This document shows positions 1 to 9,397 of a DNA stretch of 64,000 nucleotides, piece by piece. A program made the position numbers and the translations under genes. Source of the stretch: Enterobacter sp. ENT03 (lineage in GTDB: Bacteria; Pseudomonadota; Gammaproteobacteria; Enterobacterales; Enterobacteriaceae); contig NZ_JAHUXA010000011.1 in the NCBI RefSeq assembly GCF_019218745.1, positions 1 to 64,000 of the forward strand, written 5' to 3'. Below the pieces are notes generated by a model. That model was not told the DNA's origin and ran no database searches. It saw nothing but the letters and a program-made list of their open reading frames with translations. Within the stretch, counting starts at the first letter, position 1. Each line of letters opens with the position of its first letter.

Positions 1-272
1 AGTCCACTGCATAAATCTACGTCACAGGCTGCAAGCCTGAGGCCGGGTACGGCATGTGGACTGCATGGCAGAAAGAACCGGCCGGTTCTTTGTGCACGGG
101 AAGCATAATACAAGGCCGGGTAAGGCGTAAGCCGCCACCCGGCAATAAATCCTTATTTCACCGTTCGGCCCTTATAAAGGCCAGTGCTCTGTTCACCGGG
201 ATCAGCACCCACGCTTGCGGCGTGCTTCACGCCCGTTACAGGTCACTACCGCGGACATTGCGCGTGCCGGGC
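1..272. repeat. Intergenic stretch with a palindrome and a REP-like hairpin downstream of alsK
   Basis: No gene is supported here. A perfect 20-nt palindrome built on AACCGGCCGGTT lies at 72-91 and could act as a transcription stop. A REP-type hairpin with GCCGGGT and ACCCGGC arms lies at 115-143. Further GC-rich CCGGGC fragments follow up to the alsK stop codon at 273. This is typical extragenic palindromic sequence after an enterobacterial operon. Confidence 0.6.
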
Positions 273-1193
273 CTACAGGGTTACGGTGGGCGCAAACCGT
301 TTGAGCGCCAGCGCCGCTGCGCCCTGCGCGCCGTTAAATGCCGATGAAGAAGCGGCAATAAATCGCACGGCATCGTGCGGTAACGGACGGCGAAGATGGG
401 CGCGCGTTGCCGCAATCAGCGCGTCACGCGGGAAGGCGGCCATGTCCATCACGCCGCCGCCCAGCATCACCGCATCGGGATCGAACAGATTAATCGTGGT
501 GGCGATAGCCCGTGCGGCATGCTCCAGTAATGCCTGGGTAAACGGCGCATCGCTGGCATGGATAAAGAGATCGCCTATGTCGTAGTCCCGCGGCTGTTGT
601 TCGTACCAGCGTGTTAACGCGAGGCCGGAGCAGACCGTTTCCAGACAGCCTGCGTTGCCGCAACCGCAGCGTAACAGCCGGTCTCCCTGCGGAATATGGC
701 CCAGTTCACCCGCAACACCGTGTGCGCCAGTCCACGGCGCGCCGTTAAGCCAGATCGCAAAGCCCATTCCGGTGCCCAGATAAGCGCCCAGCACTTCCCT
801 GTCCTGCAAACCGTTGACCTGGACATCCCAGGAGAGTTGCAAATTGACGTCACGGGAGAATTCCACCGGGCAACCGAGCGCGGCTTCGAGTTTACCGGCC
901 AGGCCATTAACATCGCTGGCGGTCAGCGGCAGATTCGGCGTGGAAATAATCGTGCGTTTGTCTTTGCCGACCAGTGCCGGAAAACCCATCACCAGACCAT
1001 GACACTGCGCGTGAAACTGATAAAGCTGCTGGGTAAGCAGGGCGCCGATGCCAGCCACCACGCCATCGGCAATCACCTCTGCGGTGCGGCGCTTCTCGCA
1101 GTGCAGCACGTTGCCACTGATTGATTGCAGGCAGAAGCGGATATGGGTTGCGCCCATATCCACTCCCGCCACGACGTTATGCCGTTCGCGCAT
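273..1193 (-). CDS. alsK: D-allose kinase AlsK (ROK family)
   Basis: ROK-family sugar kinase of 306 residues that phosphorylates D-allose to allose 6-phosphate in the cytoplasm. The N-terminal ATP-binding motif [10 protein letters not shown] (residues 11-20) and the zinc-binding cluster CGCGNAGC near residue 185 are both visible. The sequence closely matches remembered E. coli AlsK, including the [18 protein letters not shown] block. It is the last gene of the als operon and its start overlaps the end of alsE by 17 bp, indicating translational coupling. Confidence 0.95.
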   Translation of the reverse strand: MRERHNVVAGVDMGATHIRFCLQSISGNVLHCEKRRTAEVIADGVVAGIGALLTQQLYQFHAQCHGLVMGFPALVGKDKRTIISTPNLPLTASDVNGLAGKLEAALGCPVEFSRDVNLQLSWDVQVNGLQDREVLGAYLGTGMGFAIWLNGAPWTGAHGVAGELGHIPQGDRLLRCGCGNAGCLETVCSGLALTRWYEQQPRDYDIGDLFIHASDAPFTQALLEHAARAIATTINLFDPDAVMLGGGVMDMAAFPRDALIAATRAHLRRPLPHDAVRFIAASSSAFNGAQGAAALALKRFAPTVTL

Positions 1194-1872
1194 GAGGGGA
1201 GCCCTCGTTTTTCGCCGCCATGATCTGGGCGGTCATCAGGGTCCAGGCGTCGGCAATATTATCGGCGTGGTTAAATAACCCGGAGGTGCCGACGATAAAG
1301 ACATCGGCGCCCGCTGCCATTAACTGCGCGTAGGTGGCCTGGTTGCAGGAACCGTCGATTTCGATTTCAAAGTGCAGTCCTTCGCGCTCGCGCCAGGCTT
1401 TCAGTTCGCCGATTTTACCCAGCATTTCCGGGATAAACGGCTGCCCGGCAAAGCCGGGATCAACCGTCATCACGGTGATTTTATCTGCTTTATGGACATA
1501 GTATTTCAGCGCCTCCACCGGGGTTTCCGGATTAAGGATCAACCCGACTTTCATACCGAGGCGGCGGATCTCGTCGATCAAGCGGAAAGCCTGGCCGTTG
1601 ATGGTTTCAGGATGCAAGGTGATGTAATCCGCTCCGGCGCGAGCCAGGGGGGCGATGTGATCCTGCGGGCGGGTGACCATCAGGTGACAGTCCAGCGGCT
1701 TGCTGGCGAGTTTCTTCACCTGGCTGACAAAGAACGGCGACAGGGTCAGATTGGGCACAAAGTGACCGTCCATAATGTCGATATGAAAGTAGTCCGCGTG
1801 GCTGTCTATAAACTCGATCTGCTCTTTAAACTTCAACAGATCCATGCACATCAAAGAGGGGGAGATTTTCAT
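1177..1872 (-). CDS. alsE: D-allulose-6-phosphate 3-epimerase AlsE
   Basis: TIM-barrel epimerase of 231 residues in the ribulose-phosphate 3-epimerase family. It converts allulose 6-phosphate to fructose 6-phosphate, the step that leads allose into glycolysis. Family motifs are present: [12 protein letters not shown] at the N terminus, [12 protein letters not shown] near residue 30 (metal-binding His and Asp), [12 protein letters not shown] near 137 and EIDGSCN near 171. It lies between alsC (10-nt gap) and alsK (overlap) on the same strand, as in the E. coli als operon. Confidence 0.95.
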   Translation of the reverse strand: MKISPSLMCMDLLKFKEQIEFIDSHADYFHIDIMDGHFVPNLTLSPFFVSQVKKLASKPLDCHLMVTRPQDHIAPLARAGADYITLHPETINGQAFRLIDEIRRLGMKVGLILNPETPVEALKYYVHKADKITVMTVDPGFAGQPFIPEMLGKIGELKAWREREGLHFEIEIDGSCNQATYAQLMAAGADVFIVGTSGLFNHADNIADAWTLMTAQIMAAKNEGSPHARTA

Positions 1873-1882
1873 TGCAGACTCC

Positions 1883-2863
1883 TTACTTGCTAATCAACCG
1901 GTCGAGCGCGACAGCGGCAATAATCAGCCCGCCCATCACCACAAGCTGGTAGTAGGTTTGTACCTGAAGGATATTTAGCCCGTTATTGATGGTGCCGATA
2001 ATCAGGCCGCCAATAACGACTGAGAAGATACGGCCCTTGCCGCCGAAGAAACTGGTGCCGCCGATGATGGCGCTGGCGATGGCGTAGGTTTCAAAGCCCA
2101 TGCCCGCAAGGGGTTCGGCAGCACCGAGACGCGCGGTAGAAACCACCCCCGCCAGCCCCGCGCAGATACCAGAAATAATAAACACCACCAGGATGTGAAA
2201 CTTGACGTCGATACCGGAGTAATAGGCCGAATTCTTGTTGCCACCGAGGGCGTAAATATTGCGTCCGAGCCGCAGACGGGTGGTTAAGAACCACAGCAGC
2301 AGCGCCACCGAAAGTGAAAAAATCACCGGCACAGGTATGCCGATCACGCTGGCGGCAAAGAAATTCACAAAATCAAAAGAGAAGCCGTAGACCGAATTGG
2401 CGTCGGAAATCACCAGCGTGATGCCACGGAAAATGGCGTTGGTGCCAAGCGTGATAATAAACGGGTGCAAGCCGGTCCAGTTTACCAGGCAGCCGTTAAT
2501 CGCCCCCAGCGCGCCGCCGACCAGCACGCCGCCAATTAACGCCGCGAGGATCGGATCAATTCCTGCAAGCATCAGTTTGGCGGTGACCATACCGGAAAGC
2601 GCGAGGATCGCCCCCACCGACAGGTCTATGCCCGCCACAAGAATGGCAAAGAATTCCCCCATGCCGATCAGCACCGTCACCGAACTTTGCACGAGGATCT
2701 GCGTGATGTTATTGGTGGTGAGAAAGTATTCCGGCGACAGCGAGCCGAAGATCACCACGATGATCGCAAGAATAAAGAAGGTGCCGTATTTATCCCAGAA
2801 AAGGGCGAAATTAAACGGTTTTTTCTCACTCATGTCGCTTTTCACTCCTGGGGTAATGCCCAT
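1883..2863 (-). CDS. alsC: D-allose ABC transporter permease AlsC
   Basis: Inner-membrane permease of 326 residues from the ribose/allose (RbsC-like) family, with repeated hydrophobic segments throughout. Visible family blocks are GMGEFFAILVAGIDLSVGAI around residues 67-86, the cytoplasmic GGNKNSAYYSGI loop and GGTSFFGGKGRI near 268. The start codon at 2863 lies inside the end of alsA (22-bp overlap), so the two are translationally coupled. It works with AlsA (ATPase) and AlsB (periplasmic binding protein). Confidence 0.95.
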   Translation of the reverse strand: MGITPGVKSDMSEKKPFNFALFWDKYGTFFILAIIVVIFGSLSPEYFLTTNNITQILVQSSVTVLIGMGEFFAILVAGIDLSVGAILALSGMVTAKLMLAGIDPILAALIGGVLVGGALGAINGCLVNWTGLHPFIITLGTNAIFRGITLVISDANSVYGFSFDFVNFFAASVIGIPVPVIFSLSVALLLWFLTTRLRLGRNIYALGGNKNSAYYSGIDVKFHILVVFIISGICAGLAGVVSTARLGAAEPLAGMGFETYAIASAIIGGTSFFGGKGRIFSVVIGGLIIGTINNGLNILQVQTYYQLVVMGGLIIAAVALDRLISK

Positions 2864-4374
2864 GTCATGATCTCCTCTTCGCTCATGTCGTCGCGATTGC
2901 TCAGGATTTTCGTCAATCGCCCTTCGCAGAACACGGCGATACGGTCACAGACGGCGATAATTTCAGGCAGTTCAGATGACACCATCAGGATGACTTTTCC
3001 CTGATCGGCCAGCCCACGCATCACTTTGTAAATTTCAGCTTTGGCACCCACGTCAATCCCGCGCGTTGGCTCATCGAAAATAATCACTTCCGGCTGGCAG
3101 CACAGCCATTTAGAAATCAGAACCTTTTGCTGATTGCCGCCGGACAGTTCGCCAATATTCTGGTCAACAGAGTGGCATTTCAGTCCCAGCATGACGCGCT
3201 GCGCTTCGGCAATTTTTCGTTCTTCGGATTCATCAAACCGCCCCATCGCGCCTTTGTAGCCACCGCGTTTCAGGCCGTGACTGACGGCGATATTCTGCGC
3301 AATAGAAAAGTTCGGAAAGAAGCCATTCTCCCGGCGGCTTTCGGTGATGTAAGCCATACCTTTTTTCAGCGCGTCGAGCGGCGATGTGGGGGAGATCTCC
3401 TTACCATTAAGATAAATTTGCCCGGCCGCGCGTTTATCCACGCCGAATAAGCAGTTCATCAGCTCCGTGCGCCCGGATCCCACCAGCCCCGCAAACCCGA
3501 GTATTTCGCCGCGATTGACGCTAAACGAGATGTCGCGCACCCGCTTTTTGTCGCGGCTGGTGACGTTTTTCACTTCAAAAACGGTATCGTGCTCAATGTT
3601 GCCGGTACTTTCCTTCATGGCGTTAAAGCGATTTTGCAGTTCTCGCCCCACCATCAACCGTACTATGTCGTCGGCGGAAACCTCGCTGACGAGGCCGGTG
3701 GCTACGCTACTGCCGTCTTTCATCACCGTGTAGCGGTCACAGATACGGCGAATTTCTGCCAGCTTGTGCGAAATATAAACAATCGCCGTGCCTTCTTTGC
3801 GCAGCTGATTCATGATCAGAAAAAGATAATCCACCTCTTTATTGGTCAGCGATGAGGTAGGTTCATCCATAATAATGACTCTGGCATCAAGCATTAATGT
3901 TTTAGCGATTTCGAGCATTTGTTTATGGCTGATGGAAAGATTGGCTACCTTTTCGTCTAAATCAATTTTTAAACCGACACGTAATAACATCATTGCCGCG
4001 CGTACCCGCATTTCACGCCAGTCAATAATATTCACACCGCACACACTTTTGGTGGGGTGTCGGCCAATATATAAATTCTCCAGCACGGTTAATTCATCAA
4101 TGACGCTCAGTTCCTGATAAATAATTCCGATGCCAAGCTTCGCTGCAAGTTTATGGTCAAGCTTGTCATAGTTAATATTATTGACAGTAATAGTGCCGCG
4201 GGTCGGCTCATGGATACCGGATAATACTTTCATGAGCGTAGATTTACCGGCACCATTTTCACCAAGTAACGCATGAATTTCGTGGGTGTAAATAGTTAAA
4301 TCAACCGACTTTAATGCGTGAACCGGTCCAAAAGATTTGCCGATCCCCGCCATCGATATATATGGCGCGACCAT
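2842..4374 (-). CDS. alsA: D-allose ABC transporter ATP-binding protein AlsA
   Basis: Tandem ABC ATPase of 510 residues that powers allose uptake. The first nucleotide-binding domain has Walker A GENGAGKST near residue 38 and Walker B VIIMDEPTSSL near 168. The second has the weaker P-loop-like GLVGSGRTEL near 294, signature LSGGNQQK and Walker B VIIFDEPTRGID. This two-domain layout, with a degenerate second P-loop, is usual for RbsA/AlsA-type sugar importers. It is separated from alsB by a REP hairpin, which may set the binding-protein to ATPase ratio. Confidence 0.95.
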   Translation of the reverse strand: MVAPYISMAGIGKSFGPVHALKSVDLTIYTHEIHALLGENGAGKSTLMKVLSGIHEPTRGTITVNNINYDKLDHKLAAKLGIGIIYQELSVIDELTVLENLYIGRHPTKSVCGVNIIDWREMRVRAAMMLLRVGLKIDLDEKVANLSISHKQMLEIAKTLMLDARVIIMDEPTSSLTNKEVDYLFLIMNQLRKEGTAIVYISHKLAEIRRICDRYTVMKDGSSVATGLVSEVSADDIVRLMVGRELQNRFNAMKESTGNIEHDTVFEVKNVTSRDKKRVRDISFSVNRGEILGFAGLVGSGRTELMNCLFGVDKRAAGQIYLNGKEISPTSPLDALKKGMAYITESRRENGFFPNFSIAQNIAVSHGLKRGGYKGAMGRFDESEERKIAEAQRVMLGLKCHSVDQNIGELSGGNQQKVLISKWLCCQPEVIIFDEPTRGIDVGAKAEIYKVMRGLADQGKVILMVSSELPEIIAVCDRIAVFCEGRLTKILSNRDDMSEEEIMTWALPQE

Positions 4375-4393
4375 AAATCACCTTATTGTCCAG

Positions 4394-4420
4394 GCCGGAT
4401 AAGCGTAAGCGTTATCCGGC
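4394..4420. repeat. REP hairpin between alsB and alsA
   Basis: GCCGGATAAGCG and its complement CGTTATCCGGC form an almost perfect hairpin with a short TAA-containing loop. REP elements in this position, after the binding-protein gene of sugar ABC operons, often stabilise the upstream mRNA so that AlsB is made in excess. Confidence 0.8.
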
Positions 4421-4432
4421 ATACTTACCGGA

Positions 4433-5368
4433 TCACTTCGTAACCAGAATCGAATCGACCAGCGTAAACTGCGGGGCGTTATCCAGCGGGATCACCTTGC
4501 CGGTTTTCGCCGCGGCAATCAGCAGTTGCAGGCCGGTGGCGCCAATGTTGGCCGGGTTTTGCGCCACGGTGGCCGTCATCTGGCCACTGTCCACCATTTT
4601 ACGGGCTTCCGGAATACCATCGGTGCCGACGACCAGCACCTTGCCGGTTTTACCCGCATTGGCGACGGCTTGCGCCACGCCCATGGCCATGGTGTCGTTA
4701 GCACAGTAAAAGGCTTTCAGGTTCGGATTGCGTTGCAGCACGTTGGTCGCAACATCCAGGGCTTTAATGCGATCCCAGTCGGCGGGCTGGCTGGCAACCA
4801 ACTGAATTTGTTTCGCTTTTTTGAAGGCCTCTGTGGCGCCATTGCGGCGCGCTTCACCAGACGCATTCCCCGCTTTGCCTTCAATAATGGCGACATCGCC
4901 GCCGGCCGTCCCCAGCCTTTCGATAATGAACTCTGCGCCTTTTGCGCCTACCGCGACGTTATCGGTCGTGACGAAAGCTTCAACGTTACCACCTGCTTTT
5001 TTCAGGTTATCCATATCGATTTTTTCATCGAGATTAACCAGATAAATACCTTTCTTCCAGGCACTGGCGACAGGCATGACCAGGTTTACCGATGACAGCG
5101 GGGCAAAAGCGATACCTTTATATTTTTTATTGCTCAGGTCTTCGAAGAGTTGTAATTGCGACTGGAAATCCCCTTCCGAGGGCGATGCAAAAATATCGAC
5201 ACTGACGCCCTGTTTTTTTGCTTCGTCTTCAATTCCTTTTTTCATATCCACCCAGAACGGATTAGATAATGTTTTTAATACCACAGCATAGTCGGCGGCA
5301 GCGAAGGCGCTACTGGAGATCATTAAACCTACGGCGGCGCCGCTGAATAGTTTCAGAAGTTTATTCAT
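4433..5368 (-). CDS. alsB: D-allose-binding periplasmic protein AlsB
   Basis: Periplasmic binding protein of 311 residues from the ribose-binding (type I) family. A signal peptide is visible (MNKLLKLFSGAAVG...SSSAFA, cleavage after AFA near residue 23). Mature-domain motifs include LKTLSNPFWVDMKKG near the start, IDIFASPSEGDFQSQ-like ligand-cleft sequence and AFYCANDTMAMGVAQA near 216. It is the first gene of the alsBACEK operon, so the operon promoter should lie in 5369-5440, between it and the regulator gene. Confidence 0.95.
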   Translation of the reverse strand: MNKLLKLFSGAAVGLMISSSAFAAADYAVVLKTLSNPFWVDMKKGIEDEAKKQGVSVDIFASPSEGDFQSQLQLFEDLSNKKYKGIAFAPLSSVNLVMPVASAWKKGIYLVNLDEKIDMDNLKKAGGNVEAFVTTDNVAVGAKGAEFIIERLGTAGGDVAIIEGKAGNASGEARRNGATEAFKKAKQIQLVASQPADWDRIKALDVATNVLQRNPNLKAFYCANDTMAMGVAQAVANAGKTGKVLVVGTDGIPEARKMVDSGQMTATVAQNPANIGATGLQLLIAAAKTGKVIPLDNAPQFTLVDSILVTK

Positions 5369-5440
5369 AGCAGTGTTCTCATAGTAGGGGGGATGCGGTT
5401 GATCCCGGTATAGTTAGAACAACCGCTTATTTTTTTTACT

Positions 5441-6325
5441 TCATCGGTCACGGCGGAAAAAATCAACAATAGCGCCGGTCTTTTCCATATTTAAGGTTGC
5501 CTGTTTACTATCTTGCTGGGCAACGGAAACAAAAAAAGCATCTAATAATGTTAATTGTAATATTCTTGCTGAAGCATTTCTGCCCAGCAAGGGAGTCTCT
5601 GGTGCTGGCGAACAAATAATGAAATCAGCCAGTTTTGCTATCGGCGAATGGTAGCTGTGCGTAATACAAATAATTTTCGCACCATTTTTTTTCGCCAGCT
5701 CAACGGCGGCTTTTAAATCGCCGGTGCGTCCGGAATGCGACACGACCAGCACGACATCTCCTTCCTGGAGTAAGGCGGCGGACATCATCATGATGTGCGC
5801 ATCCTGATAAGCATGGCAGCGTACACCGATGCGTAGCAGCTTGTGATGGATGTCGGCGCAGATGGCGTTAGATCCGCCGACACCATACAGATCGCGCTGT
5901 TTTGCCTTAAAGAAAAAGCGCGCTGCACGGTGGATTTCATCGACGTTAACTATCGACTGACCTTCCATAATGGTGCGCAAGGTAATATTGAAAACCTTGT
6001 TTACGACGTCCTGTGGCGCTTCATCAAACGACAATTCAGCGGGCAACACCTGTTCAGACTGCGAGAAATAATTAATCAGAGTGCTACGCAGGTTACGAAA
6101 GCCACTGAAACCGAGCAGCTTTGAAACCTTTACAATCATGGCTTCCGATACCATCAGGGCTTCGGCGACATCTTTAATCGCCGGGGCTTCACTAAGATTT
6201 CCCGGCGTCAGCAACCATTCCACGATGCGACTTTCATTTTCCGTCATCCCTTCCTGCTTCATGCGCAGATAGGGTGCGATGCCGATGCCGTTAGGGCGTC
6301 CCTGATCAAACTCTGACTCACTCAT
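5441..6325 (-). CDS. rpiR: RpiR/AlsR-type repressor of the als operon and rpiB
   Basis: Transcriptional regulator of 294 residues with an N-terminal RpiR helix-turn-helix (DVAEALMVSEAMIVKVSKLLGFSGFRNL, residues 48-75) and a C-terminal SIS sugar-phosphate domain (YGVGGSNAICAD near 149 and VVSHSGRTGDLKAAVELA near 196). In E. coli this protein (RpiR, also AlsR) represses the als genes and rpiB in response to allose. Here it lies between the two, co-oriented with als and divergent from rpiB, which fits that role. Confidence 0.93.
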   Translation of the reverse strand: MSESEFDQGRPNGIGIAPYLRMKQEGMTENESRIVEWLLTPGNLSEAPAIKDVAEALMVSEAMIVKVSKLLGFSGFRNLRSTLINYFSQSEQVLPAELSFDEAPQDVVNKVFNITLRTIMEGQSIVNVDEIHRAARFFFKAKQRDLYGVGGSNAICADIHHKLLRIGVRCHAYQDAHIMMMSAALLQEGDVVLVVSHSGRTGDLKAAVELAKKNGAKIICITHSYHSPIAKLADFIICSPAPETPLLGRNASARILQLTLLDAFFVSVAQQDSKQATLNMEKTGAIVDFFRRDR

Positions 6326-6689
6326 GGCGTTCTCTTGTCCATAACAATGAAGACGACACTATATCACCACATCCTGAGCGGGAAATATGCTGGATACTTC
6401 ACAAAAATATTAAATTCATAAAGTTTTGTGTTTGGTGAAGTATGCTTGTAAAACACTCAATTTAGTTTTCTATTTTATATTTTAAAATCAATCATTTAAT
6501 AATGTTTGGCGCGGGGTTTCTGGCGAAGGTGGTGCGCTGTACGATAAAAAACGACATTGCTTTGTGAAATTCGGCGGTGTAGAACAGGGCTAATCCCGGT
6601 GTTTTTGTGGTTTTATTCAACAGTTAACCGGTCAAAAATCACAAAAATCACCGGGACCGTAAAGTTTGCTCATTTAAAAGGCGATATAG
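6326..6689. promoter_or_regulatory. Divergent rpiR/rpiB intergenic region
   Basis: This 364-nt AT-rich gap separates the divergent rpiR and rpiB genes and must hold both promoters. A tttggtgaagtatgc/ggatacttcaca pair around 6393-6445 makes an imperfect inverted arrangement that could be part of an RpiR operator. No small gene is supported in it. Confidence 0.45.
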
Positions 6690-7142
6690 ATGAAGGTGAT
6701 AGCATTAGGTTGTGATCATGTGGGCTTTATCCTGAAAGCGGAGATAGCGGCGCACCTTGCAGGGCGGGGCATTGCGGTGATGGATAAAGGCACCTGGTCA
6801 ACGGAACGCACGGATTATCCACGTTTTGCCAGCGCGGTGGCTGAAGCTGTGCTGAGGGGAGAGGCAGACGGCGGCATTCTAATGTGTGGTACGGGGGTGG
6901 GGATTTCTATTACGGCCAATAAATATCCCGGCATTCGTGCCGTGGTGTGCAGCGAACCTTACTCCGCGCAGCTTTCGCGAGCCCATAACAACACCAATAT
7001 TCTGGCATTCGGCTCGCGGGTGGTGGGACTGGAACTGGCAAAAATGATCGTTGATTGCTGGCTGGATACGGAATTTGAAGGCGGCCGCCACCAGAACCGC
7101 GTCGAGGCCATTGCTGCCGTGGAAAAGCAGCAACGGATTTAA
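6690..7142 (+). CDS. rpiB: Ribose-5-phosphate isomerase B / allose-6-phosphate isomerase RpiB
   Basis: RpiB/LacAB-family isomerase of 150 residues, the usual length. It interconverts ribose 5-phosphate and ribulose 5-phosphate and also allose 6-phosphate and allulose 6-phosphate, so it supplies the substrate of AlsE. The N-terminal GCDHVGF motif, catalytic Cys66 in MCGTGVGIS, and the RAHNNTNILAFGSRVVG block with the general-base His are present. Its stop codon lies only 8 nt from the convergent phnH stop: yjdP and the distal phn genes that follow rpiB in E. coli are missing. Confidence 0.96.
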   Translation: MKVIALGCDHVGFILKAEIAAHLAGRGIAVMDKGTWSTERTDYPRFASAVAEAVLRGEADGGILMCGTGVGISITANKYPGIRAVVCSEPYSAQLSRAHNNTNILAFGSRVVGLELAKMIVDCWLDTEFEGGRHQNRVEAIAAVEKQQRI

Positions 7143-7150
7143 GCGGGCGG

Positions 7151-7735
7151 TTAGTACATTTCCAGCTGGGTACCCCGCGGCAGCGCCAGCAGGCGTTCGC
7201 CGCAGGTGAGAAGAAGATCGATGCCCAGCGGGATGGCGTGCAGGCGATCGGCCAGCGCATGAACGATGCAGGCGGGCAGTTGCGGCGCGATCATGCGCTC
7301 CTCATAAATGCCTTGCCCGGTCAGGCGCAGCATACGGCCACCGCTGAGTCCGGCAACCTGAACGATCAACGTGATGCGGGTGGCAGGTTGCGCGGCGGCA
7401 GCGGCGAAAAGAGCGTCCAGTTCGGTGGCGCTGAGGGCGTCATCCGCCAGCGCCAGCGTGGCTAACTGGGGCTGTTCTGTCAGTGCCGCACGGGTATGCA
7501 GGCGCAGGTTCTGGATCACGAAATCGTTATGCAGCGGGGCTGACAGCCACACCGGGGTGTCGGGATCGGCCAGCGTCAGCAGGGCGCTGTTGGTTGCCAG
7601 ATTGAGGGGCTGCCAGCCATGCTTCAATTGGTGCAGGGCGACGATGACGCCCGGCTCACTCATGGCTTTTAATAAACGACGAAAACTGTGCTGCGCGTCC
7701 TGCACGTGATTATTCAGGGTAGTCGTGGAAGGCAT
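7151..7735 (-). CDS. phnH: PhnH, orphan C-P lyase subunit from a deleted phosphonate operon
   Basis: PhnH homologue of 194 residues. The block [28 protein letters not shown] is nearly identical to remembered E. coli PhnH, as are the [13 protein letters not shown] and [19 protein letters not shown] segments. PhnH is a core subunit of the PhnGHIJ carbon-phosphorus lyase and has no known solo role. None of phnC-E, G or I-P is present: rpiB follows directly downstream and truncated phnF abuts upstream (stop TGA then ATG). The frame is intact, but the gene is probably a relic unless the other subunits are encoded elsewhere. Confidence 0.9.
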   Translation of the reverse strand: MPSTTTLNNHVQDAQHSFRRLLKAMSEPGVIVALHQLKHGWQPLNLATNSALLTLADPDTPVWLSAPLHNDFVIQNLRLHTRAALTEQPQLATLALADDALSATELDALFAAAAAQPATRITLIVQVAGLSGGRMLRLTGQGIYEERMIAPQLPACIVHALADRLHAIPLGIDLLLTCGERLLALPRGTQLEMY

Positions 7736-8341
7736 TCAGTGCTCCATAGTGAATTCGATCATGTCGGCGCGGTTGAGACTCACGGAGTACTCCGTCGCGT
7801 TTTCTTCGCCGGCACGGTGATTATGGGTCCGTACACACAGCAACGGCGCCATGTTAGGGATTTCCAGCAGGTTGCTCTCTTTCGCTTTGGCCTGGCGGGC
7901 GCTGATCCGCGTCCGGATGCGGGTGAGCGTCAGGCCAAGTTTTGCCTGCAAAAAATCATGCAGCGAGCCGCTGGAGAAGGTTTGCAGCGTCGGCCACAGG
8001 GCCAGATCGGCAAAATAGTGATCGATAAGGCACAGCGGGGTGCCATTGACCCGGCGCAGCGTGCGCAGGTGGATCACGTTCTCGCCCTCCTTAATGCCAA
8101 GCGCTTGCGCGATATGGTCAGAGGCCGGGCGCAACACCGCCAGCAGCTTTTCGCTGGTCGGATGGCTGCCCTGATCGAGCAGATTCTGACTAAAACGCGC
8201 CTGGGCGTTCAGCGGGTAGTCGAACGGACGTATCAGCAAACGTGTCGTGCCGTGGGTCGGGTTGGACATGGTCATCATCATCAACGCTCCGGATGCAGGG
8301 CTTACGCAAAATACGCGCGCCTTGATTCCGCAACAGCGCAC
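7736..8341 (-). pseudogene. phnF: phnF remnant: ligand domain kept, winged-helix DNA-binding domain deleted
   Basis: From residue 38 (IRPFDYPLNAQARFSQN) to the end (YSVSLNRADMIEFTMEH) this matches the UTRA effector domain of PhnF, the GntR/HutC-family regulator of phosphonate genes. The roughly 65-residue N-terminal winged helix of a normal 241-residue PhnF is absent, and only about 120 nt separate the open frame from yjdM, so it cannot lie upstream. The short stretch MSNPTHGTTR before the junction weakly resembles the extreme PhnF N terminus (HPTSYPTR), which suggests an internal in-frame deletion. Without the helix-turn-helix it should not bind DNA. Confidence 0.85.
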
Positions 8342-8460
8342 GTGATGCTGTCAGAGTGGCAAGGAAGTGTGACGTTTCGGTTAACGGGAGATGACGGAAT
8401 AATGAAGCTGGCAGACGGGAAGGTGCGGGCGGGAGTCGCAGTCTCTCCCGCCGCCGGGGA

Positions 8461-8796
8461 TCAGTTCTTTTTCACGAACTCAGATTTCAGTTTCATCGGG
8501 CCAAAGCCGTCGATTTTGCAGTCAATATTATGATCGCCTTCCACCAGACGGATGTTCTTCACTTTAGTGCCGATTTTCAGCATTGAAGAACTGCCTTTCA
8601 CTTTCAGGTCTTTCACGACCGTCACGCTGTCGCCATCGGCCAGCAGATTGCCGTTAGCATCTTTAACGATCAGCGTGTCGCTGTCATCAGATGCGCTGGC
8701 GTCGTTCCACTCGTTCGCGCATTCCGGGCAGATATACATGCCGTTGTCTTCATAGGTGTATTCAGAATTGCATTTTGGGCAGTGGGGAAGTTGCAT
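8461..8796 (-). CDS. yjdM: YjdM (PhnA-like) zinc-ribbon protein
   Basis: Small protein of 111 residues with an N-terminal zinc ribbon (CPKCNSEY at 6-13, CPECANEW at 23-30) and the C-terminal PhnA domain ([31 protein letters not shown]). The length and sequence match E. coli YjdM. Despite the old name PhnA, it is not part of the C-P lyase machinery and its cellular role is unclear. It has survived the collapse of the neighbouring phn operon. Confidence 0.93.
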   Translation of the reverse strand: MQLPHCPKCNSEYTYEDNGMYICPECANEWNDASASDDSDTLIVKDANGNLLADGDSVTVVKDLKVKGSSSMLKIGTKVKNIRLVEGDHNIDCKIDGFGPMKLKSEFVKKN

Positions 8797-9397
8797 GATG
8801 TTTCCTCAATAAGAAGGCTAATGGGGGTGGAAGTCCGTCCACCGAAAAATGGCAGGCTGCCAAAAAGGTCGAAGATTGTACACCAAATCCTTACTCTTGT
8901 CGGTGCTATTCTTTTTTCACTAAAAGTGACCCAGTTGACACACCCTGTCAGGCAGTTAAGCCATGCTTAACAAGTGAGGTGTACGGATGCATGTATAGCG
9001 GCTAATTTTCATTATTGTCAGGCGGAAATTGCCACTCAGAACCAATTCATATATGGTGAGATCACGCATCCGGCGTTATTAAAAAGCAGCTTTCGGCACC
9101 CGCTCTGTCTTCTGTCGAAGTCGGCGCATTACCTCTCAATTTGGGTGGGTAAATAAATGAAGATATATCCTGGTTATTCTCAAAACGGGTCTACGCGCTG
9201 TCACTTTAGTTTCTGTGAGACATAAAGTAACTCGCTGATCTGCTTCATAAATTAGAATTTTTATACTGAGTCTTGTCAGGTAGTTATCTTTTTTCAGATA
9301 TTTTTCCACGCGTAATTAAAAAAGCCGACACTACATTAAACAAACCGCTCGGCTAAATAAAAGTTATAAAAATTTGCGTTAAGGAAAGACTTTTATC
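8797..9397. other. 600-nt gap between yjdM and crfC
   Basis: This gap between the divergent yjdM and crfC genes must hold both promoters. An inverted repeat AGCCGA/TCGGCT closes a 32-nt segment at about 9324-9355, just ahead of crfC. The crfC ribosome binding site AAGGAAAG precedes its ATG. Short open frames inside the gap have no start context or family resemblance, and I see no gene. Confidence 0.4.

Noticed and set aside
8974..9156. 60-codon frame between yjdM and crfC
   Set aside because: No ribosome binding site or recognisable domain; likely chance in a promoter region.
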